DNA of 57,678 nt from CAZDIO01 sp964505555. Its GTDB lineage: Bacteria; Bdellovibrionota_C; UBA2361; SZUA-149; CAZDIO01. Below, piece by piece: positions 7,187 to 15,226 of the stretch (position 1 is the first letter of the stretch; each line of letters opens with the position of its first letter). Below the pieces are notes generated by a model. The model had not been told where the DNA came from. It ran no database searches and worked only from the letters and a program-made list of their open reading frames with translations. The DNA is taken from assembly GCA_964505555.1 (NCBI GenBank), contig CAZDIO010000030.1, positions 1 through 57,678 on the forward strand, written 5' to 3'. Both the position numbers and the translations under genes were made by a program.

Positions 7187-8872
7187 ATGATCAATTGTGC
7201 TCACTGCGACACTTTATTTGAAATTACGGAGAGGGATCTCTCCTTTCTTAAACGGATTGCACCGATCATTGACGGCCGAGTATTTGATGTGCCTCCTCCG
7301 AAGTGTTGTCCCGATTGTCGATGGCAACGGCGGTTATCGTTTCGAAATGAAAGAGTTCTTTATCGTCGCAATTGTGATCTAACAGGACAATCGATGATCT
7401 CGATTTATCCGCCGGGAACACGTTTTCCAGTTTACAATATTAACGATTGGATAAGCGACAAGTGGGATGCGACAGAGTATGGTCGTGATTTTGATTTTTC
7501 CCGTCCGTTTTTTGAACAATACAAAGAGATGAAAGATTTGGTTCCGCACTTTAATCTTTCAATCAACCCTAGTCGTGATATCAACTCCGAATATACAAAC
7601 TGCGCGACTGATTCAAAAAATTGTTATCTCATCTCTCAGGCGGAATCGAATGAAGATTGTTATTACTCTCGTGGCATTAACAATTGTCGAAACTGTTGTG
7701 ACTGCCTGCGAGTAGATAGGTGCGAGCTTTGTTATGAATCAATAAACTTGAGTCTTTGTTATCACTGTTTTTATTGTCAGGACTGTGACAACTGCAGCAA
7801 TTGCTATTTTTCTTCAAATCTTCGGGGATGTAAAAACTGTTTTGGATGCCACAATGTAATTCAAAAAGAGTACCTGTTTTTCAACGAGCAACTCTCTCGT
7901 GTAGAATGGGAAGACCGAATAAGTAAATTCCGTTTTACTTACGATGCTGTACAAAAGACCAACGAAGCAAGTAACACTCTTCGATGGAAAACACCGCACC
8001 GATACGCAAGAGTAATTCAGTGCGAAGATTCAACAGGGGATCACCTAATGAATTGTCGGGATGCTCTTAACTGCTATGACTCTCGTAACCTCGAGCATTG
8101 TAAGTTTGTTGCTGAGGTTCAAAGCGGTGCAAAATACTGCTATGATTATTCGATGTGTGGTGTTGATACTGAGCTTGTATATGAGTGTGTGGGATGTGGA
8201 TATTCAGCGTATCAACTTTTGTTTTGTAGTGACGTTTGGTCAAGTGTCTCACAGGTACTCTATAGCGGGTCTTGCGGCCCAGGGGTGAGGAATTCTTTCG
8301 GCTGTTTTGGAATCCGTAGCCAAGAGTACTGTATTTTAAATAAGCCCTATAACTTGCATGATTACAATAACTTGGTTTCTCGCATCATTGATCACATGCG
8401 TCAGACAGGAGAATGGGGAGAATTTTTCCCACCGTGGGTTTCTTCGGATGCCTATAATGATACCTTAGCAGGTAGTTATTTCCCACTTACAAAAAATGAT
8501 GTCGTAAGCCGCGGATGGAATTGGCGCGATCATGATGAGACGATTTCTGTAATAGAAGAAGAGAACGTTCAAGCACCGATGATGAGTGTCGATGCTCAGG
8601 AAACACTACTTAATCAGATACTAAACTGTGAAAAAACAGGTCGGCCATTCAAAGTTATTCGACAGGAGCTTGATTTCCTTAAACGACTTGACCTTCCAAT
8701 TCCGCGTCTTCATCCTGAAATTCGATATGCCGAGAGAGCGAAACGCCGAAATCCTCGCCGTCTTTGGACAAGACAATGTGCTCATTGCAAAACCACCGTG
8801 GAGTCGACCTACTCTCCAGAGCGAAATGTGCACATTTATTGTGAGTCGTGCTATCAGGACATAGTTGCCTAA
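7187..8872 (+). CDS. Cysteine-rich multi-zinc-ribbon protein of unknown function, paralogue 1
   Basis: This 561-residue protein has exceptional cysteine content and no enzyme motif that I recognise. The N-terminus is a zinc-ribbon-like unit (CAHC near residue 4, KCCPDCR near 45), followed by FRNERVLYRRNCDLTGQ. The central region (about residues 140-225) is packed with Cys; from residue 191 six cysteines occur exactly every third residue (CYHCFYCQDCDNCSNC), then CKNCFGC. A conserved EWGEFFP motif follows near residue 405, and the C-terminus is another CxxC-x18-CxxC ribbon (CAHCKTT...YCESCY). No signal peptide is seen, so it is probably cytoplasmic. The ATG at 7187 has AGGA 9 bases upstream. 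A full-length paralogue lies at 35284. Metal or Fe-S binding, or nucleic-acid binding, is plausible but unproven. Confidence 0.8.
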   Translation: MINCAHCDTLFEITERDLSFLKRIAPIIDGRVFDVPPPKCCPDCRWQRRLSFRNERVLYRRNCDLTGQSMISIYPPGTRFPVYNINDWISDKWDATEYGRDFDFSRPFFEQYKEMKDLVPHFNLSINPSRDINSEYTNCATDSKNCYLISQAESNEDCYYSRGINNCRNCCDCLRVDRCELCYESINLSLCYHCFYCQDCDNCSNCYFSSNLRGCKNCFGCHNVIQKEYLFFNEQLSRVEWEDRISKFRFTYDAVQKTNEASNTLRWKTPHRYARVIQCEDSTGDHLMNCRDALNCYDSRNLEHCKFVAEVQSGAKYCYDYSMCGVDTELVYECVGCGYSAYQLLFCSDVWSSVSQVLYSGSCGPGVRNSFGCFGIRSQEYCILNKPYNLHDYNNLVSRIIDHMRQTGEWGEFFPPWVSSDAYNDTLAGSYFPLTKNDVVSRGWNWRDHDETISVIEEENVQAPMMSVDAQETLLNQILNCEKTGRPFKVIRQELDFLKRLDLPIPRLHPEIRYAERAKRRNPRRLWTRQCAHCKTTVESTYSPERNVHIYCESCYQDIVA

Positions 8873-8993
8873 GGCGAGACTTTCAAATCCCGTAATTTTC
8901 CCTCGAATTTCAACTCTGTCTTTGTCAAAAAAGTGTCAGTGGCGTCGTCTTTGTTAATTGATCGTGAATTTTGAAAATGATAATGTAACGTCT

Positions 8994-9482
8994 ATGATTC
9001 GAAGAAGATCTTTTTTCAGTGCAGCAATATTTTTTATCTTTCTTCAGGGAGCGGTTGCCGATGAAAAATCGATAACTCGTGGCCGGTATTTAAGCTCCAT
9101 CAGTGGTTGCAATGAATGTCATACCTCAGGATTTGCTCCGAGCGGTGGAAAAATACCTGAAAAAGATTGGCTCTTGGGAGATGGGATGGGTTGGAAAGGA
9201 GAGTGGGGAACAACGTACCCGATTAATTTGCGAAAACTTGTTCACGGACTTACAAAAGATCAATGGATTACAATCTGTCGGAATTCAAAAGCCCGCCCCC
9301 CAATGCCCTCATACATCCTGAACATGATGCATGAAGAAGATCTTGTAGCGCTCTATGATTTCATAAAATCCCTCGGCGACGGAGGCGAAGTAATGCCCGC
9401 GGCACTTCCTCCTGGAGTGGAACCAAAAACACCCTACTTCAATTTTGTGCCGTTGAACCTTCCGCCTGCTCAAGCTAAGTAG
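8994..9482 (+). CDS. Small periplasmic c-type cytochrome
   Basis: This 162-residue exported protein begins with a classic signal peptide (MIRRRSFFSAAIFFIFLQGA). One haem-c motif, CNECH, has cysteines at residues 39 and 42 and the axial His at 43. A Met in the PPMPSY segment is a likely sixth ligand. The remainder, ending in a proline-rich tail, fits a single-domain electron carrier. I chose the ATG at 8994 because it puts the signal peptide at the N-terminus; there is no clear ribosome binding site. No redox partner gene is adjacent, so its electron donor and acceptor are unknown. Confidence 0.85.
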   Translation: MIRRRSFFSAAIFFIFLQGAVADEKSITRGRYLSSISGCNECHTSGFAPSGGKIPEKDWLLGDGMGWKGEWGTTYPINLRKLVHGLTKDQWITICRNSKARPPMPSYILNMMHEEDLVALYDFIKSLGDGGEVMPAALPPGVEPKTPYFNFVPLNLPPAQAK

Positions 9483-9525
9483 TTGAAGCCGGGAGAGCAT
9501 TCGTAGCGTCAAATCTCAACACTGT

Positions 9526-11958
9526 TCATATGCCAGTAATCCCTTGATAAAGCTTCTCATATTGAGAAAGGATAATCTCTTTAGAAAAGTGTTTGAGGAT
9601 ATATTGCTGGGCTGCTTTTGACATTATCGCTGCTTCCTCTTTGTGGGTGAGAGGATAGAGGAGCGCATGAGAAAGAGCTTCGGGGCTTTTGGGGGGAACG
9701 AGTAGTCCTGTTTGGTTATTGGTGATGACCTCTTTTATTCCACCGACATCGGTGCTGACGATAAATAGCCCCGCGCTTGCTGCTTCAAGAAGGGACATCG
9801 GCATCGCTTCTGAGAGTGAGGAGAGTACAAAGCCGTCAGCGGCATGAAGGAGTTCGGGGAGATCTTCACGAAAGCCAAGAAAGAGTACTTTTTCTCCAAG
9901 TTGTAACGCTGAAACAAGGTCACGAAGTTTGTGGTTTTCAGGACCATCTCCGGCAAGTAAGAGGAGTTGGTTTGTGTTTTGTGTGCAAGCAAGAGAAAAC
10001 GCTTGAAGAAGTGTCGATTGATCTTTAACAGGGCGAAAGTTTGCAGCATGAAGCCAGACCCAGGTAGATTCATTGATACCTAGCTTTTGACGAAGACTCG
10101 AAGATACTTGGTTAAATGAAGGCACAGGATTATAAATACAAACCGTGCTCCCTTCCTTAAATCCTACGTGGGAGAGTTTGTCTTTTGTGTACTGTGATAC
10201 GGCAGTAACTTTAGAGGCAAGAAGCCGAATCGCTGCAAGCTTTAATTGGAAAAATCGTTTCGTTTGAATGTGATGAACATCTCCATGCTCAGTTGCCACA
10301 TGAGAAACCCCCGCAAGCTTTGCTCCTAAGGCGCCATAAAAGTTTGCATCAAAAAGATGGGAGTGGAGAAGATCGATCTTTCTTTCTTTAAGGAGAGAAG
10401 AGATGCGAAAGGGAAGGGTAAGATCATATTTGTTTCTGCTCTCAATGAGGATATGTTCAATACTGTCCTTTTTTAGCTGATCCGTAAACCAGCCGGTTCG
10501 AAATGTTGCTACAAGGATTTCATAGCCACGATCTTGAAAACCTTTAACAAGAGATAATACCACACGTTCTGCTCCCCCTGGCCCACCACTTTCGATGAAA
10601 AACAAGATACGTCGTGGAGATGCGCTTTTTGAAGTTTTTCTCTTAAAGCGCTTCAGAAGGGAGATGAAATAGGAGCGAATCTCAGTAAGCGCTGGGTTTA
10701 AGTCGTCGGTTCGAACGATCTCATCGCGTGCGCTAAGTATTGATGACATTAAAGAAAGGAACTTTATGAACGCGCTATCCCTGTCGTTGCGAGCCGGGAG
10801 GCCCGGCCGCCGGGCGAAGCGAAGCAATCTCATATTACCAATGAGGGTTCGAGATTGCTTCGCTTCGCTCGCAACGACAGGGAGGGGCATTTTGTTAGAA
10901 GTTCTTAGTCTGATCAGTAGATGATCAAGAAGTCCGATCGTCCAGCGGAGACGTTTTCCTATGAAATACTGTGGAGGATGTTTTTGTTCGTGGTTGTCGC
11001 CCCAGGTGCTAAGTAAGAGCGTAGGAAAATCTACCCCACAATCGATGGCAAGTTGGAGAGAGCCCCAGAAGCGGGGATTTATCTCCATAAGATAGGCATC
11101 TCCCTCTGCGGTGCGCTTAAATTCAACCATCATCACCCCGCTAAAGGCGAAATGCTTACACAGCAGTTGACTCAAGGAGTACTCCTTCTCAGGAAGTGCG
11201 ATACTTTCACTTAGCACACTTACTCCTCCTTGCGGAGGTTTCTCGAGAATTCTTCGATGGGCAAATGAAGCTAACACGTCACCATTTGCAGCAAGAAGAA
11301 AAACACCTTCACCAACGCCAAGGATCCGTTGTTGAAGGAGGAAAGGGATATGAGCAAACTCTTTTCGTTTGATAATCGCAATTACCTCAGCCGCATTGTT
11401 TGGATAAAAAACGGGAGGCCGGAGAGATGTTCCATCAGACTCGTTCTGTGAACGGGAGGCTTTTAAGCAGGCAGGAAAGGGAAAGTCTTTTAGTTGTTCT
11501 TGAAGGAGAGGGTCGTTTGTTCCGTAAGGACAGAGCAATATGGAATGGGGAACTTTAACTCCGAGTGAGGAAGCAATATGAAGGAGTGCGCTTTTATCAT
11601 TAATCTGAGAGATCGTTTGATGAGAGGAGAAGGGAAGTATGGTGCGTCTGCGAATCTCTTCTTCAAGCTGAAGCGTTAGTTCCAATGTCAGATCGGTAAC
11701 GGGAAGTAGAAAGGTAGGAGAAAGCTGGGAGAGAAGTTCTAGCAGCCATTTTTTGTATTGTGCGCTCTCTGTTTCAGGGTTTGGCGAGAGTTTTTGGTGA
11801 AAAACATACCGACTTCCAAAGCTCAAGCACTTTTTCTCATGTGAGGCGACACTTACGATAAATCCACTTCGCCCAAGTGCTCGGGCTGTAGCAAGAGCAG
11901 AACGAGCTTCCCCGCCGAGAATAAGCACGCTTTTGCCATTATTCTCTCGTGCACTCAT
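9526..11958 (-). CDS. ATP-grasp / glycosyltransferase family 4 fusion protein
   Basis: This 810-residue two-domain protein starts with a CarB-like ATP-grasp unit (residues about 1-430): SVLILGGEARSALATARAL at the N-terminus and the metal-binding LMEINPRFWGSLQ near 325. The second unit (about 450-810) is a GT4 glycosyltransferase with GGPGGAERV near its start, ATEHGD, and the C-terminal donor-site block SLSEAMPMSLLEAASAG. Residues about 359-394 (ending PGLPARNDRD) are a translated palindromic DNA element that interrupts the C-terminal part of the ATP-grasp unit without breaking the frame. The start ATG overlaps the upstream FemAB-like gene by 4 bases. Likely role: modifying and glycosylating an exopolysaccharide precursor in the cytoplasm. 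Confidence 0.85.
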   Translation of the reverse strand: MSARENNGKSVLILGGEARSALATARALGRSGFIVSVASHEKKCLSFGSRYVFHQKLSPNPETESAQYKKWLLELLSQLSPTFLLPVTDLTLELTLQLEEEIRRRTILPFSSHQTISQINDKSALLHIASSLGVKVPHSILLCPYGTNDPLLQEQLKDFPFPACLKASRSQNESDGTSLRPPVFYPNNAAEVIAIIKRKEFAHIPFLLQQRILGVGEGVFLLAANGDVLASFAHRRILEKPPQGGVSVLSESIALPEKEYSLSQLLCKHFAFSGVMMVEFKRTAEGDAYLMEINPRFWGSLQLAIDCGVDFPTLLLSTWGDNHEQKHPPQYFIGKRLRWTIGLLDHLLIRLRTSNKMPLPVVASEAKQSRTLIGNMRLLRFARRPGLPARNDRDSAFIKFLSLMSSILSARDEIVRTDDLNPALTEIRSYFISLLKRFKRKTSKSASPRRILFFIESGGPGGAERVVLSLVKGFQDRGYEILVATFRTGWFTDQLKKDSIEHILIESRNKYDLTLPFRISSLLKERKIDLLHSHLFDANFYGALGAKLAGVSHVATEHGDVHHIQTKRFFQLKLAAIRLLASKVTAVSQYTKDKLSHVGFKEGSTVCIYNPVPSFNQVSSSLRQKLGINESTWVWLHAANFRPVKDQSTLLQAFSLACTQNTNQLLLLAGDGPENHKLRDLVSALQLGEKVLFLGFREDLPELLHAADGFVLSSLSEAMPMSLLEAASAGLFIVSTDVGGIKEVITNNQTGLLVPPKSPEALSHALLYPLTHKEEAAIMSKAAQQYILKHFSKEIILSQYEKLYQGITGI
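10779..10882. repeat. Palindromic element copy A, inserted inside a coding sequence
   Basis: This is a 104-base element with perfect 15-base ends (CCCTGTCGTTGCGAG and its reverse complement) and inner inverted segments built on GAAGCGAAGCAATCT. A GC-rich stretch (GGCCCGGCCGCCGGGC) sits in the left half only. It is nearly identical to copy B at 16382-16484. It lies within the ATP-grasp/GT4 gene and is translated. Confidence 0.9.
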
Positions 11959-13022
11959 GGAAGACTACGAGAAAGTTTTGGGCCAACAAAATTAGATACC
12001 GTAAGCGGAAGGTGTTTCCAGCATTTTACAAAAAAGGAAAATTTTGGATTGTGTGGATTGATATCGGGAAGTGCAGAGGTATTTGAAAGGTAATACCAAT
12101 AGAGTGGAAGTGGAGTCGATCCCCACTGCTCCTTGAAGCGATGTGTGCTGCTGTCAGTTGAAGAACGACCAAAATCAAAGTGTGTTCCTCCTTGAAGGAG
12201 CGCATCTTTAATGAGCTCCCAATAGAGAAGCATGTTTGCTGAGAGATGGTGATAACGCTTGAGGGTGGCAGCCCACGGAACCTCAACAAATCCGTTATGA
12301 GAGATCGTGATCGCTGTAGAGATCGGTTTTTCTTGATACCACAGGGTCAGCCCCCGACAATCATTAGCGAAGTGCTTTTTTACTGCTGAGAAAAAGGCTC
12401 GAGGAGATACCGGAGTGCCAAGATCACGCATGTGCTCTGAAAATACCTGATAGAAAGGGTCAATGTGATCTTGTCTTTCGTCTGAGCCTTCTGAGAAAGA
12501 AACAGTGATGCCATTTTTTTGAGGTTTTCGAATTTGGCTGCGAAGCTTTGCAGGAAAAGAAGCAAACTGTTCATCTACCGTGCTTGCAAGTTTAAGAATC
12601 ATCGATACCTTGTGATGACGTTCAACAAGCTGCGGTGGTTTTGTTTCAAAGATCGCTCGGTGTCGAAGCTCCACATAGTCAACCTGATTTTCCTTGGCAA
12701 GTTCTGTTACACTCTCAAGAAGTTTCTCAGTTGCTTCGGGATGGGAACTTAATATTCCCCCACCATTTAAATAGGGAACAGAGATTAGCGCTTTTCCAAA
12801 GAGAAGGCTTTTTACTAAAAAGAGAGGAAGGACTCCTACTACTGGAGAAGGTTCTTGGCCGCCCTCTTCACAGAGCAGATACTGCGGAGTGTGGCCAAGG
12901 GTTTTAGCGATAATTTCTCGCCACTGCCATGCGTGGGCATGGTGGTGAAGGGATTGTGAGGTTACAAAGTCTTTCCACCTTTGTTCGTCACTCGGTTCTG
13001 CAATCCTTACCTGAAAGCCCAC
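11955..13022 (-). CDS. FemAB-like / GNAT-fold protein of exopolysaccharide cluster
   Basis: This 355-residue protein resembles the FemAB-related proteins found in XrtA/PEP-CTERM-type exopolysaccharide loci (double GNAT fold acyl- or aminoacyl-transferases). Supporting stretches are HAHAWQWREI near residue 30, PYLNGGGIL near 105, PAKLRSQIRKPQKNG in the middle and HFDFGRSS plus FKEQWG near the end. The GTG start has AAAGGA 5 bases upstream. It follows the deacetylase by 9 bases and overlaps the fusion gene, so the three are one operon. The exact acyl donor and acceptor are unknown, and no exosortase gene is in the window. Confidence 0.75.
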   Translation of the reverse strand: MGFQVRIAEPSDEQRWKDFVTSQSLHHHAHAWQWREIIAKTLGHTPQYLLCEEGGQEPSPVVGVLPLFLVKSLLFGKALISVPYLNGGGILSSHPEATEKLLESVTELAKENQVDYVELRHRAIFETKPPQLVERHHKVSMILKLASTVDEQFASFPAKLRSQIRKPQKNGITVSFSEGSDERQDHIDPFYQVFSEHMRDLGTPVSPRAFFSAVKKHFANDCRGLTLWYQEKPISTAITISHNGFVEVPWAATLKRYHHLSANMLLYWELIKDALLQGGTHFDFGRSSTDSSTHRFKEQWGSTPLPLYWYYLSNTSALPDINPHNPKFSFFVKCWKHLPLTVSNFVGPKLSRSLP

Positions 13023-13031
13023 AGCGGTCCT

Positions 13032-13889
13032 TTAAAATTTCTCTGTAGTTTCTTTAAAACTTTCTCGTAACGGAACAAAAGAAAATTCGTTAAGAAAGAA
13101 TCGCACACGTCCTTCCATCTTCGGAATTCCCCCGTAGTGTCGAAGTTGGAGATAAAAAGGAAGCCCAGGAACTCTTGGTTGATCGGTATCTAATTCCCAA
13201 GGATGGAGATAGCAGTGAGCAGGAAGATGCTCTACTTCAGTTAGTCGCTTTAATCCCCAGGTGAGGAGTCGTTGTGGAAAGTGTCTCCAATAAGCACCTC
13301 CTGCAAGGGGAATGGAGAAAGAGAAACCGTTAAGCGTAATTTCAGTTGTAGCCAGAGGGAAAACTAATAACTCTCCGTTTGCCCTTTTTATCTTCAGCGG
13401 AGTACGGCTTTTGTTTTTATTTCCGTAACGAGGGTGAGAGATCGGATAAAGACTGGAGTCATAGCGGTAGCCAGCATCGATGAGTTTATCATATGCCCAG
13501 AGGTTTCGGTCGGTGATTGAAAAATTTGGTGCCCGGTAGCCAAAGACCGGTGTTGAGGTGAGATTTTCTAGGAGACGCTTTGTTCGATAGACATCTCGAA
13601 AAAAAGCTTGTGGAGTTTGTTCATACGCAAGGCGATGGCCATATCCGTGAGAGGCGATCTCGTGTCCCAAAGCGGCAATCTGTTTTATGACATGGGGAAA
13701 ACGCCTCGCCGTTGAGCCTAAGATAAAGAACGTTCCTTTCGTATTTGAATCACTAAAAAGTTGTAAGGTTTTCTCCATAGAATGCTCTAGACGCGAGCGC
13801 ATGCGGTGCCAGTGGGCTGGGGGTATCCACGGCTCAAGATTTGTGGCATGAAAGTACTCCTCAACATCAACTGAGATACTGTTCAACAT
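13032..13889 (-). CDS. Polysaccharide deacetylase (NodB-like), XrtA-system type
   Basis: This 285-residue NodB-fold deacetylase removes N-acetyl groups from a polysaccharide. The catalytic/metal motifs are SVDVEEYFH at the N-terminus and HEIASHGYGHR near residue 75. YRAPNFSIT and HPWELD later match motifs 3 and 5. No signal peptide is evident, as in the related family from XrtA/PEP-CTERM polysaccharide loci. It is the first gene of the minus-strand operon with the FemAB-like and ATP-grasp/GT4 genes, and it faces a divergent aminotransferase across 50 bases, which probably hold both promoters. Confidence 0.88.
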   Translation of the reverse strand: MLNSISVDVEEYFHATNLEPWIPPAHWHRMRSRLEHSMEKTLQLFSDSNTKGTFFILGSTARRFPHVIKQIAALGHEIASHGYGHRLAYEQTPQAFFRDVYRTKRLLENLTSTPVFGYRAPNFSITDRNLWAYDKLIDAGYRYDSSLYPISHPRYGNKNKSRTPLKIKRANGELLVFPLATTEITLNGFSFSIPLAGGAYWRHFPQRLLTWGLKRLTEVEHLPAHCYLHPWELDTDQPRVPGLPFYLQLRHYGGIPKMEGRVRFFLNEFSFVPLRESFKETTEKF

Positions 13890-13939
13890 CTTGTTTGCAC
13901 GTTTAATATGCTTGCGTTCTGATAGCTTGGTTTCCGAAA

Positions 13940-15226
13940 ATGGTACTTGCTAGAGTTCTCTCCCGAAATACAACCCGATCGCAAGTGTTGCCGCCGCAAG
14001 TTTCACTGCTCTCGTCTCTTCGGGTGCTTGCTCCAGCAGGAGGTTTTTCCTCTCCCAAATCTATCTTCAAAAGCTGGAAAAAGCTAGGGCATGACCACGA
14101 TCATGGACAGAAGCGGGATATCTTTCATCTTCTAGAGAAGCGTTTAAGAGAGCACTTTAATTCGAAGAAAGTAGTTCTTACTGGAGGAGGAAAGGAGGCG
14201 CTTCTTCAGCTGTTTTTGACTGTCAAAAAACGGTCAGAAAAAAGCATTGTGATCATGGGTGCCTATACCTGTCCTGATATTGCCGCAGCAGCGGTGCGAG
14301 CAGGGTTTCGGATTTACGCCCTAGATTTAAAGAAGGACTCATTGGAGATGGATGTTTCGTTGTTATCTGAAGAGATCATGAAACAAACCTGCGCCGTTGT
14401 TCTTTCTAATCTCTATGGCCTAATTGATTCACTTCCGTTGTGGTTAGAGTATAAGAAAAAATATGACTTCTTTCTTATCGATGATGCTTGTCAGGGAGCG
14501 TTTAGTAAAGATGGAGAACATTTTGTTGGTGCAAGACAAGAGACGGTAGGAGTTGTGAGCTTCGGTCGGGGAAAAGCGATCTGTTCAGTAGGTGGTGGGG
14601 CGGTAATTTGTTCAGATCAACAGTTAGAACTTTTTGAAGAACGGTACTCTTTCATTACTAAAAAGAGATCTTTGTGTGGGTTTAGAGATTTATTCAAAGG
14701 TATTCTCTTTTGGGTGTTTGAAAAGCCCGTGCTTTACTTTTTTCCGGCGCACCTTTCTTTTCTTGGACTAGGAGGTGCTATATATCAAGAGAGGTTTTCT
14801 GAAAAAACAATGAATACATATCAAGCGCTTTCTGCGCTAACTCAGCTTGAAGAAAAAAGTGAGCGCCAAGCGATTTTTCTTGAGCACACTAAAAAATGGG
14901 CTTCATTATTACGGGATTTGCCAGTAAGGCAGCCATACACGAAGCATTTAGATACTCAAAAGGCAGTGTTAATCCGTTACCCAATAATCTTTCAATCAGC
15001 GGCAAAAAGAGAAGCTGCATGGAATAAACTCGAAAAAAAAGGGCTTGGAGTTAGTCAAAGTTATCCACAAGCACTTTCTTCATACGCGGAGCTGCAACCG
15101 CACTTAATCTCCACACACACCCCGGTTGCCGAGGAGATTGCAAGCACGATCTTAACTTTGCCGGTTCATCGGTATGTTCAAATGTCTGATATGGAAGAAA
15201 TAGTTCAGGTACTCAAAGAATGTTAG
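13940..15226 (+). CDS. DegT/DnrJ/EryC1-family aminotransferase-like protein
   Basis: This 428-residue fold-type I PLP protein of the DegT/StrS group usually aminates nucleotide-linked keto-sugars. Features are LTGGGKEALLQLFL for the cofactor phosphate pocket, DDACQGAF for the PLP-ring Asp, and the internal Lys in SFGRGKAICSVGGG. The N-terminal 45 residues are Ser/Arg-rich and unlike the family. Its stop overlaps the GT2 gene start by 7 bases, so the two are coupled. Setting suggests making an amino-sugar or modified sugar for the surface polysaccharide. No clear ribosome binding site marks the ATG at 13940, and a shorter start is possible. Confidence 0.82.
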   Translation: MVLARVLSRNTTRSQVLPPQVSLLSSLRVLAPAGGFSSPKSIFKSWKKLGHDHDHGQKRDIFHLLEKRLREHFNSKKVVLTGGGKEALLQLFLTVKKRSEKSIVIMGAYTCPDIAAAAVRAGFRIYALDLKKDSLEMDVSLLSEEIMKQTCAVVLSNLYGLIDSLPLWLEYKKKYDFFLIDDACQGAFSKDGEHFVGARQETVGVVSFGRGKAICSVGGGAVICSDQQLELFEERYSFITKKRSLCGFRDLFKGILFWVFEKPVLYFFPAHLSFLGLGGAIYQERFSEKTMNTYQALSALTQLEEKSERQAIFLEHTKKWASLLRDLPVRQPYTKHLDTQKAVLIRYPIIFQSAAKREAAWNKLEKKGLGVSQSYPQALSSYAELQPHLISTHTPVAEEIASTILTLPVHRYVQMSDMEEIVQVLKEC

